From RDYZ01 sp964518905 (GTDB lineage Bacteria; Cyanobacteriota; Cyanobacteriia; Cyanobacteriales; Geitlerinemataceae), in NCBI GenBank assembly GCA_964518905.1, contig CAZFJL010000016.1, positions 16,868 to 80,867 of the forward strand: DNA of 64,000 bases, in the 5' to 3' direction. How positions within the stretch are numbered: position 1 is the first letter of the stretch; every line of letters starts with the position of its first letter. This document shows, piece by piece, positions 26,348-34,915 of this stretch. Under the pieces are notes generated by a model. That model saw only the letters and a program-made list of their open reading frames with translations. It did no database searches and had not been told where the DNA came from. The position numbers and the translations under genes were made by a program.

Positions 26348-27010
26348 TCAGCGTTTACGCGCCAGGGTGAGGCCGTCGGCGATCGGCAGGAGACTTAAAT
26401 CAATCCGATCATCGCTCTGAAGCTGGGCATTAAAGGCGCGAATCGCTGCGGTGCGTTTGTCCGTATCGCTGGCATCGGCGACGCGTCCCGACCAGAGAAC
26501 ATTATCGATCGCAATCACGCCGCCCGGTCGCACGAGCTGTAAACAGCGATCGTAGTAGTTGGCGTAGTTGCGCTTGTCGGCGTCGATGAAGGCGAAATCG
26601 AAGCCGTTTTGCTGACGGTCGGCCAGGAGTCGATCGAGCGTATCGAGAGCCGGGGCAAGCTGAAGATCGATTTTGTCGGCCATGCCTGCGGTTTGCCAGT
26701 AGCGACGGGCGATCGCGGTGGAACTGGGATCGCGATCGCAGGCGACGACCTGCCCATCCTCCGGCAAGGCCAAGGCAACGACAAGAGCGCTATAGCCCGT
26801 AAACACACCAATATCAAGCGTCCGTTTCGCCCCGATGAGCGTCACCAACCAGGCCATAAACTGACCCTGTTCTGGCGCGATTTGCATTCGGCTGGCGGGC
26901 AGGGTCGCCGTTTCCGCACGAAGCTGCGCCAGGATCTCTGGCTCGCGTAGGGAACTAGATCGCAGGTAGTCGAGCAGGTCACTCGATAGCCCCAGGGTGT
27001 TTTTATTCAT
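26348..27010 (-). CDS. Class I SAM-dependent O-methyltransferase (CCoAOMT/COMT-like)
   Basis: A 220-residue enzyme. SAM motif I is LDIGVFTGYSALVVALALP, the acidic residue after strand 2 is VVACDRD, and metal-binding residues of the caffeoyl-CoA type are visible in FAFIDADKRNYANYYDRCL and GVIAIDNVLWSG. The substrate is probably a catechol or similar phenolic, but this cannot be read from the sequence. Starts at ATG 27010 (MNKNTLGLS); a TTG at 27034 is less likely. Confidence 0.9.
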   Translation of the reverse strand: MNKNTLGLSSDLLDYLRSSSLREPEILAQLRAETATLPASRMQIAPEQGQFMAWLVTLIGAKRTLDIGVFTGYSALVVALALPEDGQVVACDRDPSSTAIARRYWQTAGMADKIDLQLAPALDTLDRLLADRQQNGFDFAFIDADKRNYANYYDRCLQLVRPGGVIAIDNVLWSGRVADASDTDKRTAAIRAFNAQLQSDDRIDLSLLPIADGLTLARKR

Positions 27011-27062
27011 CGCTTTAGGCTTATGTCGCCCCAATCAAAACGTGGATGGATCGCAGGGAGCG

Positions 27063-27095
27063 AGACCTTTGAGGTTTTGGAAAGTTCAAAGGTCT
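27063..27095. repeat. 33-bp imperfect palindrome downstream of ctpA
   Basis: It opens with AGACCTTTGAGGTTTTGG and closes with TTCAAAGGTCT. It has the same length and ends as the perfect palindrome at 28528-28560; the two copies bracket ctpA. It lies 27 bp beyond the ctpA stop and may serve as a terminator, although no T tract follows. Confidence 0.75.
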
Positions 27096-27121
27096 GAACT
27101 TCAAACCAAGCTCCAACCCGC

Positions 27122-28393
27122 TTAACGAGCCGTGGCTAATAGCTCGATCGCCTGACGCATGGCCGGATCGCGATCGGTTCCGAGATCCTGGAGCGTCTCG
27201 GGTTTGTCCGTCACGACATAATCCGGCTCGATGCCCTGTTTGTTGATATCGCGATGGTTCGGCGTTTCATACTTGGCGACGGTGACGGCTAAACCCGCAT
27301 CGCCGGATAGATCAAACAGCGACTGGATCAAGCCTTTGCCGAAGGTGCGATCGCCGACGAGTAACGCTCGGTTATTGTCTTGCAGCGCTCCGGCGAGGAT
27401 TTCGCTGGCGCTGGCTGTGCCGCGATTGACTAGGACGATTAGCGGCGCATCGGTGAGCGCTTCGTGACCGGCATCGTAGCTTTCGAGGATGGATTGACGG
27501 TCAACGGTGTAGACGATCGTGGCGTCGTTGATCCAGAGCCGCGCGATCTCGATGCCCGCCGACAGCAGACCGCCGGGATTGCTGCGGAGGTCGAGGACGT
27601 AGGCGGTGGCGCCCTGGTCTTGGAGGGTGGCGATCGACTCGGCGACGGATTCGGTGGCGGTGGCGTTGAACTGGCTGAGGCGGATGTAGCCCAGGTTTAA
27701 ATCGGGGGCGAGATCGCTGGTGACGAGGCGGGCGATCACGGGATCGATTTCGATCGCGGCGCGGGTGATGTCGATATTGGCGATCGATTGGTTATCGTGG
27801 CGCTGAATCCGCAGCGTGACGTGGGTTCCCACCGTGCCGCGCATCCGGGTTGCGGCTTCATCGAGCGTGAGTTTATTGGTCGGGACGCCGTCAATATTGA
27901 GGATAAAATCGCCAGGTTCGATGCCCGCTGCTTCGGCGGGTGAACCGGCGATCGGGGCGATCGTCCGGAGGATTTTGGTTTCTGGGTCAAAGGCGATTTG
28001 TAAGCCGACGCCGGTCAGTTCGCCGGAGGTGCTGACGCGCAGATTGCGGTAGGCTTCGGGACGCAGCAGGCGTGTGAACGGTTCGTCGAGTTTGGCGAGC
28101 ATTTCGTCGATCGTGTCGTACGCCTCGTCGATCGAGTTCATCTGACGCCGCAAGTATTGATCGCGCAGCTTCCACCAGTTTTCGCCGTTAAAGCTTTCAT
28201 CGACGTAGGCACGATTGATGATGCGCCAGGTTTCCGCGACCACTTGCCGCTCGGGGCTGAGTGCCTCGACTGGGGCGATCGCGCCGAACCAGGTGGCGAT
28301 CGTCACGATCGCTACGAGTAAGCCAAACCACAATCCGCGTTGTTTCATCCGAGTTTTACGCCAGCTCACGCCCATTGATTGAAAGACACTCAT
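27122..28393 (-). CDS. ctpA: Carboxyl-terminal processing protease CtpA
   Basis: A 423-residue lumenal or periplasmic serine protease. An N-terminal signal (GLLVAIVTIATWFGAIAPVEAL) is followed by a helical domain, a PDZ domain (about residues 117-205, GVGLQIAFDPETKILRTI) and the S41 tail-protease core. The catalytic dyad is Ser 330 in GTASASEIL and Lys 353 in TFGKGL. CtpA removes the C-terminal extension of the photosystem II D1 precursor, needed for manganese-cluster assembly. Other Ctp paralogues look alike, so CtpA rather than CtpB/C is the likely, not certain, assignment. ATG 28393 is chosen; a later ATG at 28348 is also possible. Confidence 0.88.
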   Translation of the reverse strand: MSVFQSMGVSWRKTRMKQRGLWFGLLVAIVTIATWFGAIAPVEALSPERQVVAETWRIINRAYVDESFNGENWWKLRDQYLRRQMNSIDEAYDTIDEMLAKLDEPFTRLLRPEAYRNLRVSTSGELTGVGLQIAFDPETKILRTIAPIAGSPAEAAGIEPGDFILNIDGVPTNKLTLDEAATRMRGTVGTHVTLRIQRHDNQSIANIDITRAAIEIDPVIARLVTSDLAPDLNLGYIRLSQFNATATESVAESIATLQDQGATAYVLDLRSNPGGLLSAGIEIARLWINDATIVYTVDRQSILESYDAGHEALTDAPLIVLVNRGTASASEILAGALQDNNRALLVGDRTFGKGLIQSLFDLSGDAGLAVTVAKYETPNHRDINKQGIEPDYVVTDKPETLQDLGTDRDPAMRQAIELLATAR

Positions 28394-28527
28394 GTTTGAG
28401 ATTAACAAACACGTTAAACGACGGCGCGAATCTTTGCGCATCAGGCTCGCAAATTTTTGAGGTTTCAGCGGTTGGTTCGTGGGGTTGGACAATCCGAACG
28501 GATGCAGCAGTCCTGACCCGTGATTTC

Positions 28528-28560
28528 AGACCTTTGAGGTTTTCAAAACCTCAAAGGTCT
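28528..28560. repeat. 33-bp perfect palindrome between ctpA and the channel gene
   Basis: Two 16-bp arms (AGACCTTTGAGGTTTT and its exact complement) around a single C. It lies 48 bp downstream of the stop codon of the channel gene and upstream of ctpA, so it may terminate the channel transcript. Confidence 0.85.
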
Positions 28561-28608
28561 CGCCTGCTAACGATCCATCCCGTGTTTGATCAGGGAAACT
28601 TAACCGAA

Positions 28609-30792
28609 CTACGTATTATCTGCGCCAAACCAGCGAGCGTACAGTTCGTCATAGGTTCCCGACTCGCGGATTGCGAGCAGCGCCTCGTTAACCATTTCCC
28701 GATAGGGACTTGCCTCCGGCAGCACGATGCCATAGTTTTGGCGATCGAACACCGACCCCGCCAGCTCCACCTCACCGGCTCCGGTATGGAGCGCGTAGTG
28801 TTGCAGCACCGGGGCATCGTAGACGATCGCGTCGAGCTTGCCAAAGCGTAGAGCTTGATAGAGATCGTCCGTGGTTTGAAAGCTGGTGGCGCGAATATCG
28901 TGGTCGATCAGATATTGCTCCGCCGTGCTGGCGTCGATCGTGCCAACGAGCTTGTCGCGCAGGTCGCCCGGTTCCGCGATCGTCCCTTCCAGTCGATCGA
29001 CCGTAAAACTGGTCGTCACGGTTGCGATGAAATAGGCAAAGACAAAATAGCCCGCACACATCCACACCAAAGCGAACAGCTTGCCTAACGCTGTACGCGG
29101 GGTTTTATCGCCATACCCCACCGTCGTCACCGTCACCGCAGACCACCAAAAAGCATCCCAAATCCCCCTGGCATACTGCTGCGGGAAATCATCGTTATGC
29201 TTATGCTCGATGAACCAAACAATGTGAGCCGCGATCGCCAAGGTTAAAATAAATAGCCCAATGCCGTAGTACAGCTCGGGTGTGGTGAGAATTTGCACCA
29301 GCCCTGTAAGGAGTGATTCCACCGGATTGCTGGGCAAATCGCGCACCATAATCTGCAACCCCGAATCAAAAAACGGATGGGAAAAATCCACCACATCTTC
29401 GCGAGCAGCGGTCATACTGACACCCGCAATGCCCAAATCCGATTTTTGTGTCCGGACATTTTCGATCAGCACAGCAACGGTATCCACATTGCTAATGCGA
29501 TATTCCAGCCCGAGATTTTTGGCGATCGCTTCCCAGAGTTCGATGCTAAACCCGGTATAGGAGCCGTCTTCGTAAATCACAAACGGGCTAAAGGATTTCG
29601 TGACGACCCGCAAAGGCACTGCTAAGTCGTCAATATTTTGGCGCAGGATGATGTCATCGTCACCGTTGCTGCTCTCATTCGCCTCAGCCAGCCAGATATC
29701 GACTTGGCTGCGATTGGCTGCGATCCACTCCTGGGCATAACGGCGCAAATTTTCGGGTGTATCTTCGCCGTTCATCTGCGCCACGAGCTGCGTTTCAATC
29801 ACGTCGATCGGAATGAAAACGCGATCGAGCAACCGCGCGATCGCCGGATTGAGCTGCAAAAACGCTTGACGAGAGGCCGGTCGGACTGCGGTTTCGGGAA
29901 ACCCGGTCAGGCAGGGATTGGCGGCGCAGCCTTCGAGGTTGGCGATCGGCTTCGGCAGCGCCCGCCCGAGTTCATCATCCACGGGCAGCGCTTCGGGAAC
30001 CGGCAGCCAGCGCGTTTTTGTGCCCGGTTCGAGGATACGGTTAACCGCGTGGGGTTTCCAGGTAAAAAACAACACCGGTTCGCCGCGATCGTAGCGCTCG
30101 ATCGTCTGGCGAATTTGGTAGTCGTAATTGTCGCTAATTTGCTCAACGGTATCGCTCAGACCGTAGGCTTTGATGTGCCGATCAATCGTCTTGGCGCAAT
30201 CCCAACCCGCGTTACAGCCGATCAGATCCGCTTTACCATTGCCATCAAGGTCAAATTTCGCGGCGATCGCGGGATCTTTCAAATCGGCGATCGAGGTGAC
30301 TTCCAGCGCCTCGGCGGTTTTCCGATCAATGCGATAGCCCTGTACTGCTGGCTCAGTAATCGGCGTGGACATCGCCAGCGTGACACCCTGGGCGCTGACG
30401 CGATCGATGTAGGGATCGTGTTCTGGTAGCCAGGTATCGAGCCAAAGATCTGTTTCCTCGCGACCCAGCGCTTCGTAAAATTCGTCGGTGGCAAAGACCT
30501 GGGGGGTATTGACCGAGTAGCCCAATTCTTCGATCAGCTGACCAACAATCTCGACCTGTAGATCACTCGTACGCCACGACGATCGCGCCAAATTGACGCT
30601 AACCGGCTCACTACGGGTCACGCTGGGCGCGAGGCTCAACCAAAGCACAGCAAGACACGACAACAGACCGAGCCAGATCGCACGCAGAGTTGCGCTGGAA
30701 ATACGTTGCTTCACCAGATTTGTTCCAATTGGTTCGAGACACCTAGCGACGAAAAGATCGCAGGTTGATTGCGTTCTACGTTTCGCCAGCAC
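28609..30792 (-). CDS. Fusion of glycine-betaine-type binding domain with GluR0-like potassium channel
   Basis: A 727-residue protein with an unusual order. Residues about 30-60: signal or anchor helix. About 63-360: OpuAC/ProX-like domain (TDLWLDTWLPEHDPY, FDLDGNGKADLIGCNAGWDC, PVLFFTWKPHAVN). About 394-485: first lobe of a periplasmic amino-acid-binding domain (YTGFSIELWEAIAKNLGLEY). About 505-595: a two-helix pore with filter TTVGYGD at 556-562, as in KcsA. About 605-722: second lobe. The last 330 residues match the GluR0 plan of a K+-selective ionotropic glutamate receptor. The extra N-terminal domain suggests gating or modulation by a compatible solute; that is inference. Starts at GTG 30792; GTG 30714 would give a better signal peptide. 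Confidence 0.85.
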   Translation of the reverse strand: MLAKRRTQSTCDLFVARCLEPIGTNLVKQRISSATLRAIWLGLLSCLAVLWLSLAPSVTRSEPVSVNLARSSWRTSDLQVEIVGQLIEELGYSVNTPQVFATDEFYEALGREETDLWLDTWLPEHDPYIDRVSAQGVTLAMSTPITEPAVQGYRIDRKTAEALEVTSIADLKDPAIAAKFDLDGNGKADLIGCNAGWDCAKTIDRHIKAYGLSDTVEQISDNYDYQIRQTIERYDRGEPVLFFTWKPHAVNRILEPGTKTRWLPVPEALPVDDELGRALPKPIANLEGCAANPCLTGFPETAVRPASRQAFLQLNPAIARLLDRVFIPIDVIETQLVAQMNGEDTPENLRRYAQEWIAANRSQVDIWLAEANESSNGDDDIILRQNIDDLAVPLRVVTKSFSPFVIYEDGSYTGFSIELWEAIAKNLGLEYRISNVDTVAVLIENVRTQKSDLGIAGVSMTAAREDVVDFSHPFFDSGLQIMVRDLPSNPVESLLTGLVQILTTPELYYGIGLFILTLAIAAHIVWFIEHKHNDDFPQQYARGIWDAFWWSAVTVTTVGYGDKTPRTALGKLFALVWMCAGYFVFAYFIATVTTSFTVDRLEGTIAEPGDLRDKLVGTIDASTAEQYLIDHDIRATSFQTTDDLYQALRFGKLDAIVYDAPVLQHYALHTGAGEVELAGSVFDRQNYGIVLPEASPYREMVNEALLAIRESGTYDELYARWFGADNT

Positions 30793-30898
30793 TAGGGTAC
30801 AGCAAGCCCAGAATTCCGAGGACGACAGTGTTAGAAATCAATCTACTTCTAGACCCGCAAGTAGTTTTGTAGTGGCGCGACTTAACTAAATGTGTGTA

Positions 30899-31618
30899 TT
30901 AAGGAGAGGATTTTATCTCTTCAAAAGTCGGGTAGAGATGTCTCAAGGCAACCCGCGCATCTTCTGTCGTAAATTGCCAAACGACCTTAGCCTGCTTCTG
31001 GTTTCGCTCGTTCTGCCACGCTTCTACCTCACTCACCAGTTTTGGAGCGCTGTCAATGCGCCGCTTTAAACATTGTTGGGTCAAAACAGAAAGCTCAATC
31101 TCGGCTACATTCAGCCAACTGCCATTGCGTGGGGTATGCACCATTTCCAGCCGACGCGCCAGTTCATGAGCTTCGGGAGCTGGGAAGGTTTTGTAGAGCG
31201 AAGTGATGGTGTGGGTGTTGAGATTATCCGATAGCAATCGAATCTTCTCGGCGTTCGGATAATCCACGGTGAGCAAGTGTTGAATTTCGAGTGCCCAATC
31301 CTCACTGGTGCGATGGTCTCGGCAACTGACCCGTCGCCATCCTTGATGAGGCGCAAAAAACATGAACAGACTCTGAACTCCTTCCCGCGTGTAGTGATAG
31401 TCTTCTTTCGCATCATGGCCGGGTTCCAGTGGAATGGGCGGAACTTGATGTCCGTGGAGTTCGCTACTCGCCTCATCCATACAAATTAGCGGTCGATTTG
31501 GGTCAGGCGCAGCTTGATACACATCGAGTACGTTTTCCATCTCCGCCACAAATCTGGCTAAATCTCGCTCCGGAATGCAAAATCGCTCTACTTTCCAAGG
31601 GCGCAAGCGGTTTTTTTT
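30899..31618 (-). CDS. IS630 transposase, orfB (DDE catalytic part)
   Basis: The catalytic part of the transposase, read in the -1 frame relative to orfA. It contains the DDE triad: Asp in LICMDEASSELHG, Asp in LLSDNLNTHTI and Glu in LNVAEIELSVL. The frame is open further upstream but that part is out of register with the family; real coding begins at the A8 run with KKNRLRPWKVERFC. The product should be made as a fusion with orfA by -1 frameshifting. Confidence 0.85.
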   Translation of the reverse strand, partial: KKNRLRPWKVERFCIPERDLARFVAEMENVLDVYQAAPDPNRPLICMDEASSELHGHQVPPIPLEPGHDAKEDYHYTREGVQSLFMFFAPHQGWRRVSCRDHRTSEDWALEIQHLLTVDYPNAEKIRLLSDNLNTHTITSLYKTFPAPEAHELARRLEMVHTPRNGSWLNVAEIELSVLTQQCLKRRIDSAPKLVSEVEAWQNERNQKQAKVVWQFTTEDARVALRHLYPTFEEIKSSP

Positions 31619-32061
31619 AACACGCGCCGTACTGTTTCTCGCGAGATCTCGACGATGATTTGTCGCGCTTTTAGCTCTTGAGTTAGTAGTCTGATACTCC
31701 AGTCTGAATGGCCGGATGGTGGATCTGAGCAGCACAGCGCCACTATTCTCGCTTCCGCCTCGCCATCAATTTTCGGCGGCACTGGAGGGGTTCGTCTCAC
31801 TTTCCGGTTTAAGGCTGGCTCGATTCCCTGTTCCAGAAATCGTTTTCTGATTCGCCCGACTGAGTTGATATGGATACCTAATGCTTCCGATATTTCCTTA
31901 TCTGTCCAGTAGCGTGATGCCCCTTCTCCTTCATCTGACATCAGCAAGATGTTAGCGTGCAAGATTTTCTTGGCGGGAGCTTGACCTGTTTTGCTAATTT
32001 CGGTTAGTCTCTCGCGCTGCTCCTGAGCTAGATTTACTTTGTTTTGTCTCTTGTGTCCCAT
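31588..32061 (-). CDS. IS630 transposase, orfA (helix-turn-helix part)
   Basis: A 157-residue N-terminal part with helix-turn-helix segments (WTDKEISEALGIHINSVGRIRKRFLEQGIEPAL) and the family linker RLLTQELKARQIIVEISRETVRRVL. The frame terminates shortly after the run AAAAAAAA (31611-31618). A -1 slip on that run joins it to orfB. This is the normal IS630 arrangement, not a damaged gene. Confidence 0.85.
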   Translation of the reverse strand: MGHKRQNKVNLAQEQRERLTEISKTGQAPAKKILHANILLMSDEGEGASRYWTDKEISEALGIHINSVGRIRKRFLEQGIEPALNRKVRRTPPVPPKIDGEAEARIVALCCSDPPSGHSDWSIRLLTQELKARQIIVEISRETVRRVLKKTACALGK

Positions 32062-32118
32062 CCTTCTTCCCTCTCTTTACGTTACTCTCCTTCCACTATT
32101 TTAGATGAGTCGCGCCAG

Positions 32119-32180
32119 TAGGGTGGGCATTGCCCACCATCACGGATACTGCTGATGCGCGGGCTGATCGTGGTGGGCTG
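32119..32180. repeat. Palindromic repeat GTAGGGTGGGCA..., copy 2 (truncated right end)
   Basis: TAGGGTGGGCATTGCCCACC, then a middle part, then GATCGTGGTGGGCTGCGCC. Same plan and spacing as the copy at 24604-24675, but the right arm is degraded. Its left TA is the insertion site of the IS630 element. Confidence 0.7.
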
Positions 32181-32354
32181 CGCCGGTGCTAAAACAGGTA
32201 TGCGATAGCAAGAGTTCCACTGAGACGGCAACGGCGGCCAACAAAATCATAAAATTTGAGTCATCTATTCTAAGGGGCTTTATCTACGGCTTCGCGAACG
32301 GTTTCGCGGATAGTCTAGACCATCTCAGACCATCAATCAGGACACCAGATTATC

Positions 32355-32894
32355 GTGAGTTCTTCGTTCCGATCGCGCTTGCTAGCCCTGCTAGCGTTAA
32401 CCTTCGTTGTTGCGACCGTCATGTATGGCGAGATAGAGATGCGTCCCTTACCTGGCCAAGCTCAAACCGAAGGTGTGGAACAATCCGGGCAGCTACTCGC
32501 GATCGAGCAGCGGGCTTGGCTGGGCGATCGCTGGATTTATTTCGAGGTAGCGCGGACGACATCGGAGCAAGCGATGGGGCTGATGTTTCGCGAACATCTC
32601 AGCCGCGATCGGGGGATGATCTTCCCGTTTGATCCGCCGCGTCCCGTGCGGTTTTGGATGCGTAACGTCTCGCTCCCCCTCGATATGCTATTCGTCCGTT
32701 CGAGCGAAATTATCGCCATTTCGAGCGATGTTCCGCCCTGCACAACGCCAACCTGTCCCACCTACGGCCCCGATCGCGAGATTGATCACGTGATCGAACT
32801 CGTGGGCGGCACGGCAGAACGGTTGGGGATTGCGGTGGGCGATCGGGTCGAGTTCAACCCGATCGACCCCACCCCACCCGACTGGGTTGAATGA
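32355..32894 (+). CDS. DUF192 family protein, exported
   Basis: A 179-residue protein with an N-terminal hydrophobic signal or anchor (SRLLALLALTFVVATVMYG) and a DUF192 beta-barrel domain (about 55-170): VARTTSEQAMGLMFREHLSRDRGMIF, PRPVRFWMRNVSLPLDMLFV, IIAISSDVPPC and VIELVGGTAERLGIAVGDRV. The family is widespread in bacteria and archaea; biochemical role not established. Two cysteines (PPCTTPTC) in the exported domain could form a disulfide. Starts at GTG. Confidence 0.85.
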   Translation: MSSSFRSRLLALLALTFVVATVMYGEIEMRPLPGQAQTEGVEQSGQLLAIEQRAWLGDRWIYFEVARTTSEQAMGLMFREHLSRDRGMIFPFDPPRPVRFWMRNVSLPLDMLFVRSSEIIAISSDVPPCTTPTCPTYGPDREIDHVIELVGGTAERLGIAVGDRVEFNPIDPTPPDWVE

Positions 32895-32923
32895 TCCGAA
32901 TTCCCCTAATCGGTGTTCGTGGC

Positions 32924-33277
32924 TTAACCTTCCAGCGGGTTCGGTGCTTCATCCACACGCGGTAAACCGAGGCTATAGTTGTTGACGCGGTTGTCGAGGT
33001 TGTAGCGCACCTGACCCGAGAATAGGAGCGATCGGATGAAGTGCTGAAGATCGGAGCCAATCATGCGGAGATTGTACTCAATGAGTTCATCACCCTTATA
33101 GGTTGCGACCAGTTCGGCAAATTTGGCGCGAACGGCCTCGATCGCGTTGTCATCCCAAACCAGTTCATTATCGGGATCAATATCGAGCGTGAGGGTGTCC
33201 TCACTCGGTACAAGTTCGAGACCCTGAATCTCAGCAGCGAAAATACGAATGTGGCGCGTGGTGGATTTCAGCAGCAT
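32924..33277 (-). CDS. ndhM: NAD(P)H-quinone oxidoreductase subunit M
   Basis: A 117-residue hydrophilic subunit found only in cyanobacterial and plastid NDH-1. Matches NdhM over its full length: MLLKSTTRHIRIFAAEIQ, LTLDIDPDNELVWDD, ELIEYNLRMIGSDLQHFIRS, RYNLDNRVNNYSLGLP. NdhM helps assemble the hydrophilic arm of the complex used for respiration, cyclic electron flow and CO2 uptake. It converges on the DUF192 gene and diverges from the membrane-protein gene at 33547. Confidence 0.96.
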   Translation of the reverse strand: MLLKSTTRHIRIFAAEIQGLELVPSEDTLTLDIDPDNELVWDDNAIEAVRAKFAELVATYKGDELIEYNLRMIGSDLQHFIRSLLFSGQVRYNLDNRVNNYSLGLPRVDEAPNPLEG

Positions 33278-33546
33278 GATCGAGCGATAGAAAACGAAGT
33301 GGACACGAAGAACGCACAGCCGCAGCCGAAATCTCGAACCTGCTGGCCGGTTAAGCGCGACCCCTAGAGGTCAGCTTGCTCCGTATTGTAGGTCTGTCTC
33401 CCCCTTGGACTCAAGTTTCCGGGGCGGGGCGGGGCAATCTCAAACAATTTGCGTATTTTTATGGATTACCCTCGGACTCGACTACGATCGAACAGCTACC
33501 CATTCAATCAACTCTGGAGTTCGACCGCGAACGGTCGCGATCGCGA

Positions 33547-34587
33547 ATGACTAATTCCCCCGACGATTCCCACAATTCCATCCCCAAGGCCGAACCCTCA
33601 GCGGTCTCGCCAGCGGCGGCAAGCAACGATCTAGATTTTGACGACGTGATGGCTGCGAGGGCAAGCCGTGAGTTTGATGCGCCGGATTTTCTGCCGATCG
33701 ATTCATTTTCCAGTTCGTCGCATCTCGTTGATCCGAGTGATGACATTTTCGAGCAAGCCGCATCGGGAAGCGTCGCCGCGATCGTCCAAGTCCTGAATCA
33801 ACGCTTGGCCGATCGCGGGGTGCGGACGCGGGCGATGGTAGATGCGGGGTGGCTGCAATTGCTCTGCGAATCCGTGCAGCGATCGGCACTCGATCGCGAC
33901 ACACTAATCGACCAAGTGCGAGACATCCTCGAAGATATCGACCCGGCCAAAATTCGCCGTGTTCAGATCAATAGTCGTCTCGCTCGCGAACAGCAACTGC
34001 TCTGGCTCGACGATATTCGCCGCCAGCCCAAACAGTTGCTCTGGAGCGAACCGATTCGCCTGCGTCGTTCCAATCCGCTTCGACGGCTGTGGAAATCGCA
34101 CGAGCAGCGTCGCCAGCGCCGGGTGATGCCGATCGTCCGATCGCGTCCGTCCCTGCCGTCGCGTCGATCCTCAGGACTCGGGCGCGGGATTGCGATCGGT
34201 GTGGCGATCGCCCTGCTTGTCGGTTTGGGCTACCGTCAGTGGTCAGTGATGAACGGTGTTACGACGAAAGATGCACCCGTCAATGCGCCCGTCAATGCGC
34301 CCGTACCCAACGATTCCCCCACCACATCTAGCGACGACGTCACCACCGAACCCGCGCCGATCGCCGACCCCTTCGCCGCCGCCGTGACCCTCGCCACCCA
34401 AGCCGCGATCGACGGCCAAACTGCCACCAGCGCCTCCGCTTGGCTCGATCTTTCTGCCCGTTGGCAACGCGCCGCCGAACTGATGGATCAACTGCCAGCA
34501 GACGACCCGCGCCATAACACCGCCCGCGAGCGAGCCGTCTTATATCGCCAAAACAGCGCGATCGCCCAACAGCGTGCCGCCCAGTGA
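33547..34587 (+). CDS. Cyanobacterial single-span membrane protein, function unknown
   Basis: A 346-residue protein. Residues 1-60 are acidic and disordered. About 70-150 form a small alpha/beta domain common in cyanobacterial hypothetical proteins (AAIVQVLNQRLADRGVRTRA, DTLIDQVRDILEDIDPAKIRRV, QQLLWLDDIRR). Then come a basic stretch and a transmembrane helix (GRGIAIGVAIALLVGLGYRQW). After a Pro/Asn/Thr linker, the C-terminal 60 residues are helical (SASAWLDLSARWQRAAELMD through VLYRQNSAIAQQRAAQ). That last segment resembles part of the SGNH-like protein at 49773. ATG 33547 is preferred; the open frame runs upstream to 33376. Confidence 0.65.
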   Translation: MTNSPDDSHNSIPKAEPSAVSPAAASNDLDFDDVMAARASREFDAPDFLPIDSFSSSSHLVDPSDDIFEQAASGSVAAIVQVLNQRLADRGVRTRAMVDAGWLQLLCESVQRSALDRDTLIDQVRDILEDIDPAKIRRVQINSRLAREQQLLWLDDIRRQPKQLLWSEPIRLRRSNPLRRLWKSHEQRRQRRVMPIVRSRPSLPSRRSSGLGRGIAIGVAIALLVGLGYRQWSVMNGVTTKDAPVNAPVNAPVPNDSPTTSSDDVTTEPAPIADPFAAAVTLATQAAIDGQTATSASAWLDLSARWQRAAELMDQLPADDPRHNTARERAVLYRQNSAIAQQRAAQ

Positions 34588-34915
34588 TTGTTTTTAAAGT
34601 TTGGGTATTGATCTGAGCGTGTTGGTTTGGGGATGTCGGTTTAGATCAAACTTAGATTAAAAATTTACACTTGGGCGTGTCCGTCTAGCGAGCATGGGAT
34701 CGAGCCAGCATTAGCGCAGGAGGTGAAAAATTTGCTCCCTTTAGGAATAGCCTCTCCTCTATAATGCTCGTAGCCGTCGGAAAGCCGCGATCGCTCACAT
34801 TTCATCTTCCATCGCAACTATTACAGCGATACACCCTGCCAAACATTCGCCACAATCGGTAAAATGTATCGCATGTCACCGACGTACCGCGCCCACATCC
34901 TTCATCAAGACCGCC
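34588..34915. other. Spacer upstream of the DICT-domain gene
   Basis: About 330 bp with no gene. It includes a TATAAT-like box at 34760-34765, the best promoter-like element here, but without a well-spaced -35. Nothing else recognised. Confidence 0.45.

Larger units (their letters stand above)
30872..32118 (-). mobile_element. IS630-family insertion sequence, 1247 bp
   Basis: The ends are inverted: GTGGCGCGACTTAACTAAA at the left and, read inward from the right, CTGGCGCGACTCATCTAAAA. Each end is flanked by TA (30870-30871 and 32119-32120), the target duplication expected of IS630/Tc1/mariner elements. The right TA belongs to a GTAGGGTGGGCA palindrome, so the element inserted into that dispersed repeat. 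Inside are two overlapping transposase frames joined by an A8 slippery run. The structure is complete, so it may still be active. Confidence 0.88.

Noticed and set aside
31588..31735. Frameshift read as a broken transposase
   Set aside because: The shift occurs exactly at an A8 run where IS630 elements use programmed -1 frameshifting; both parts are otherwise intact.
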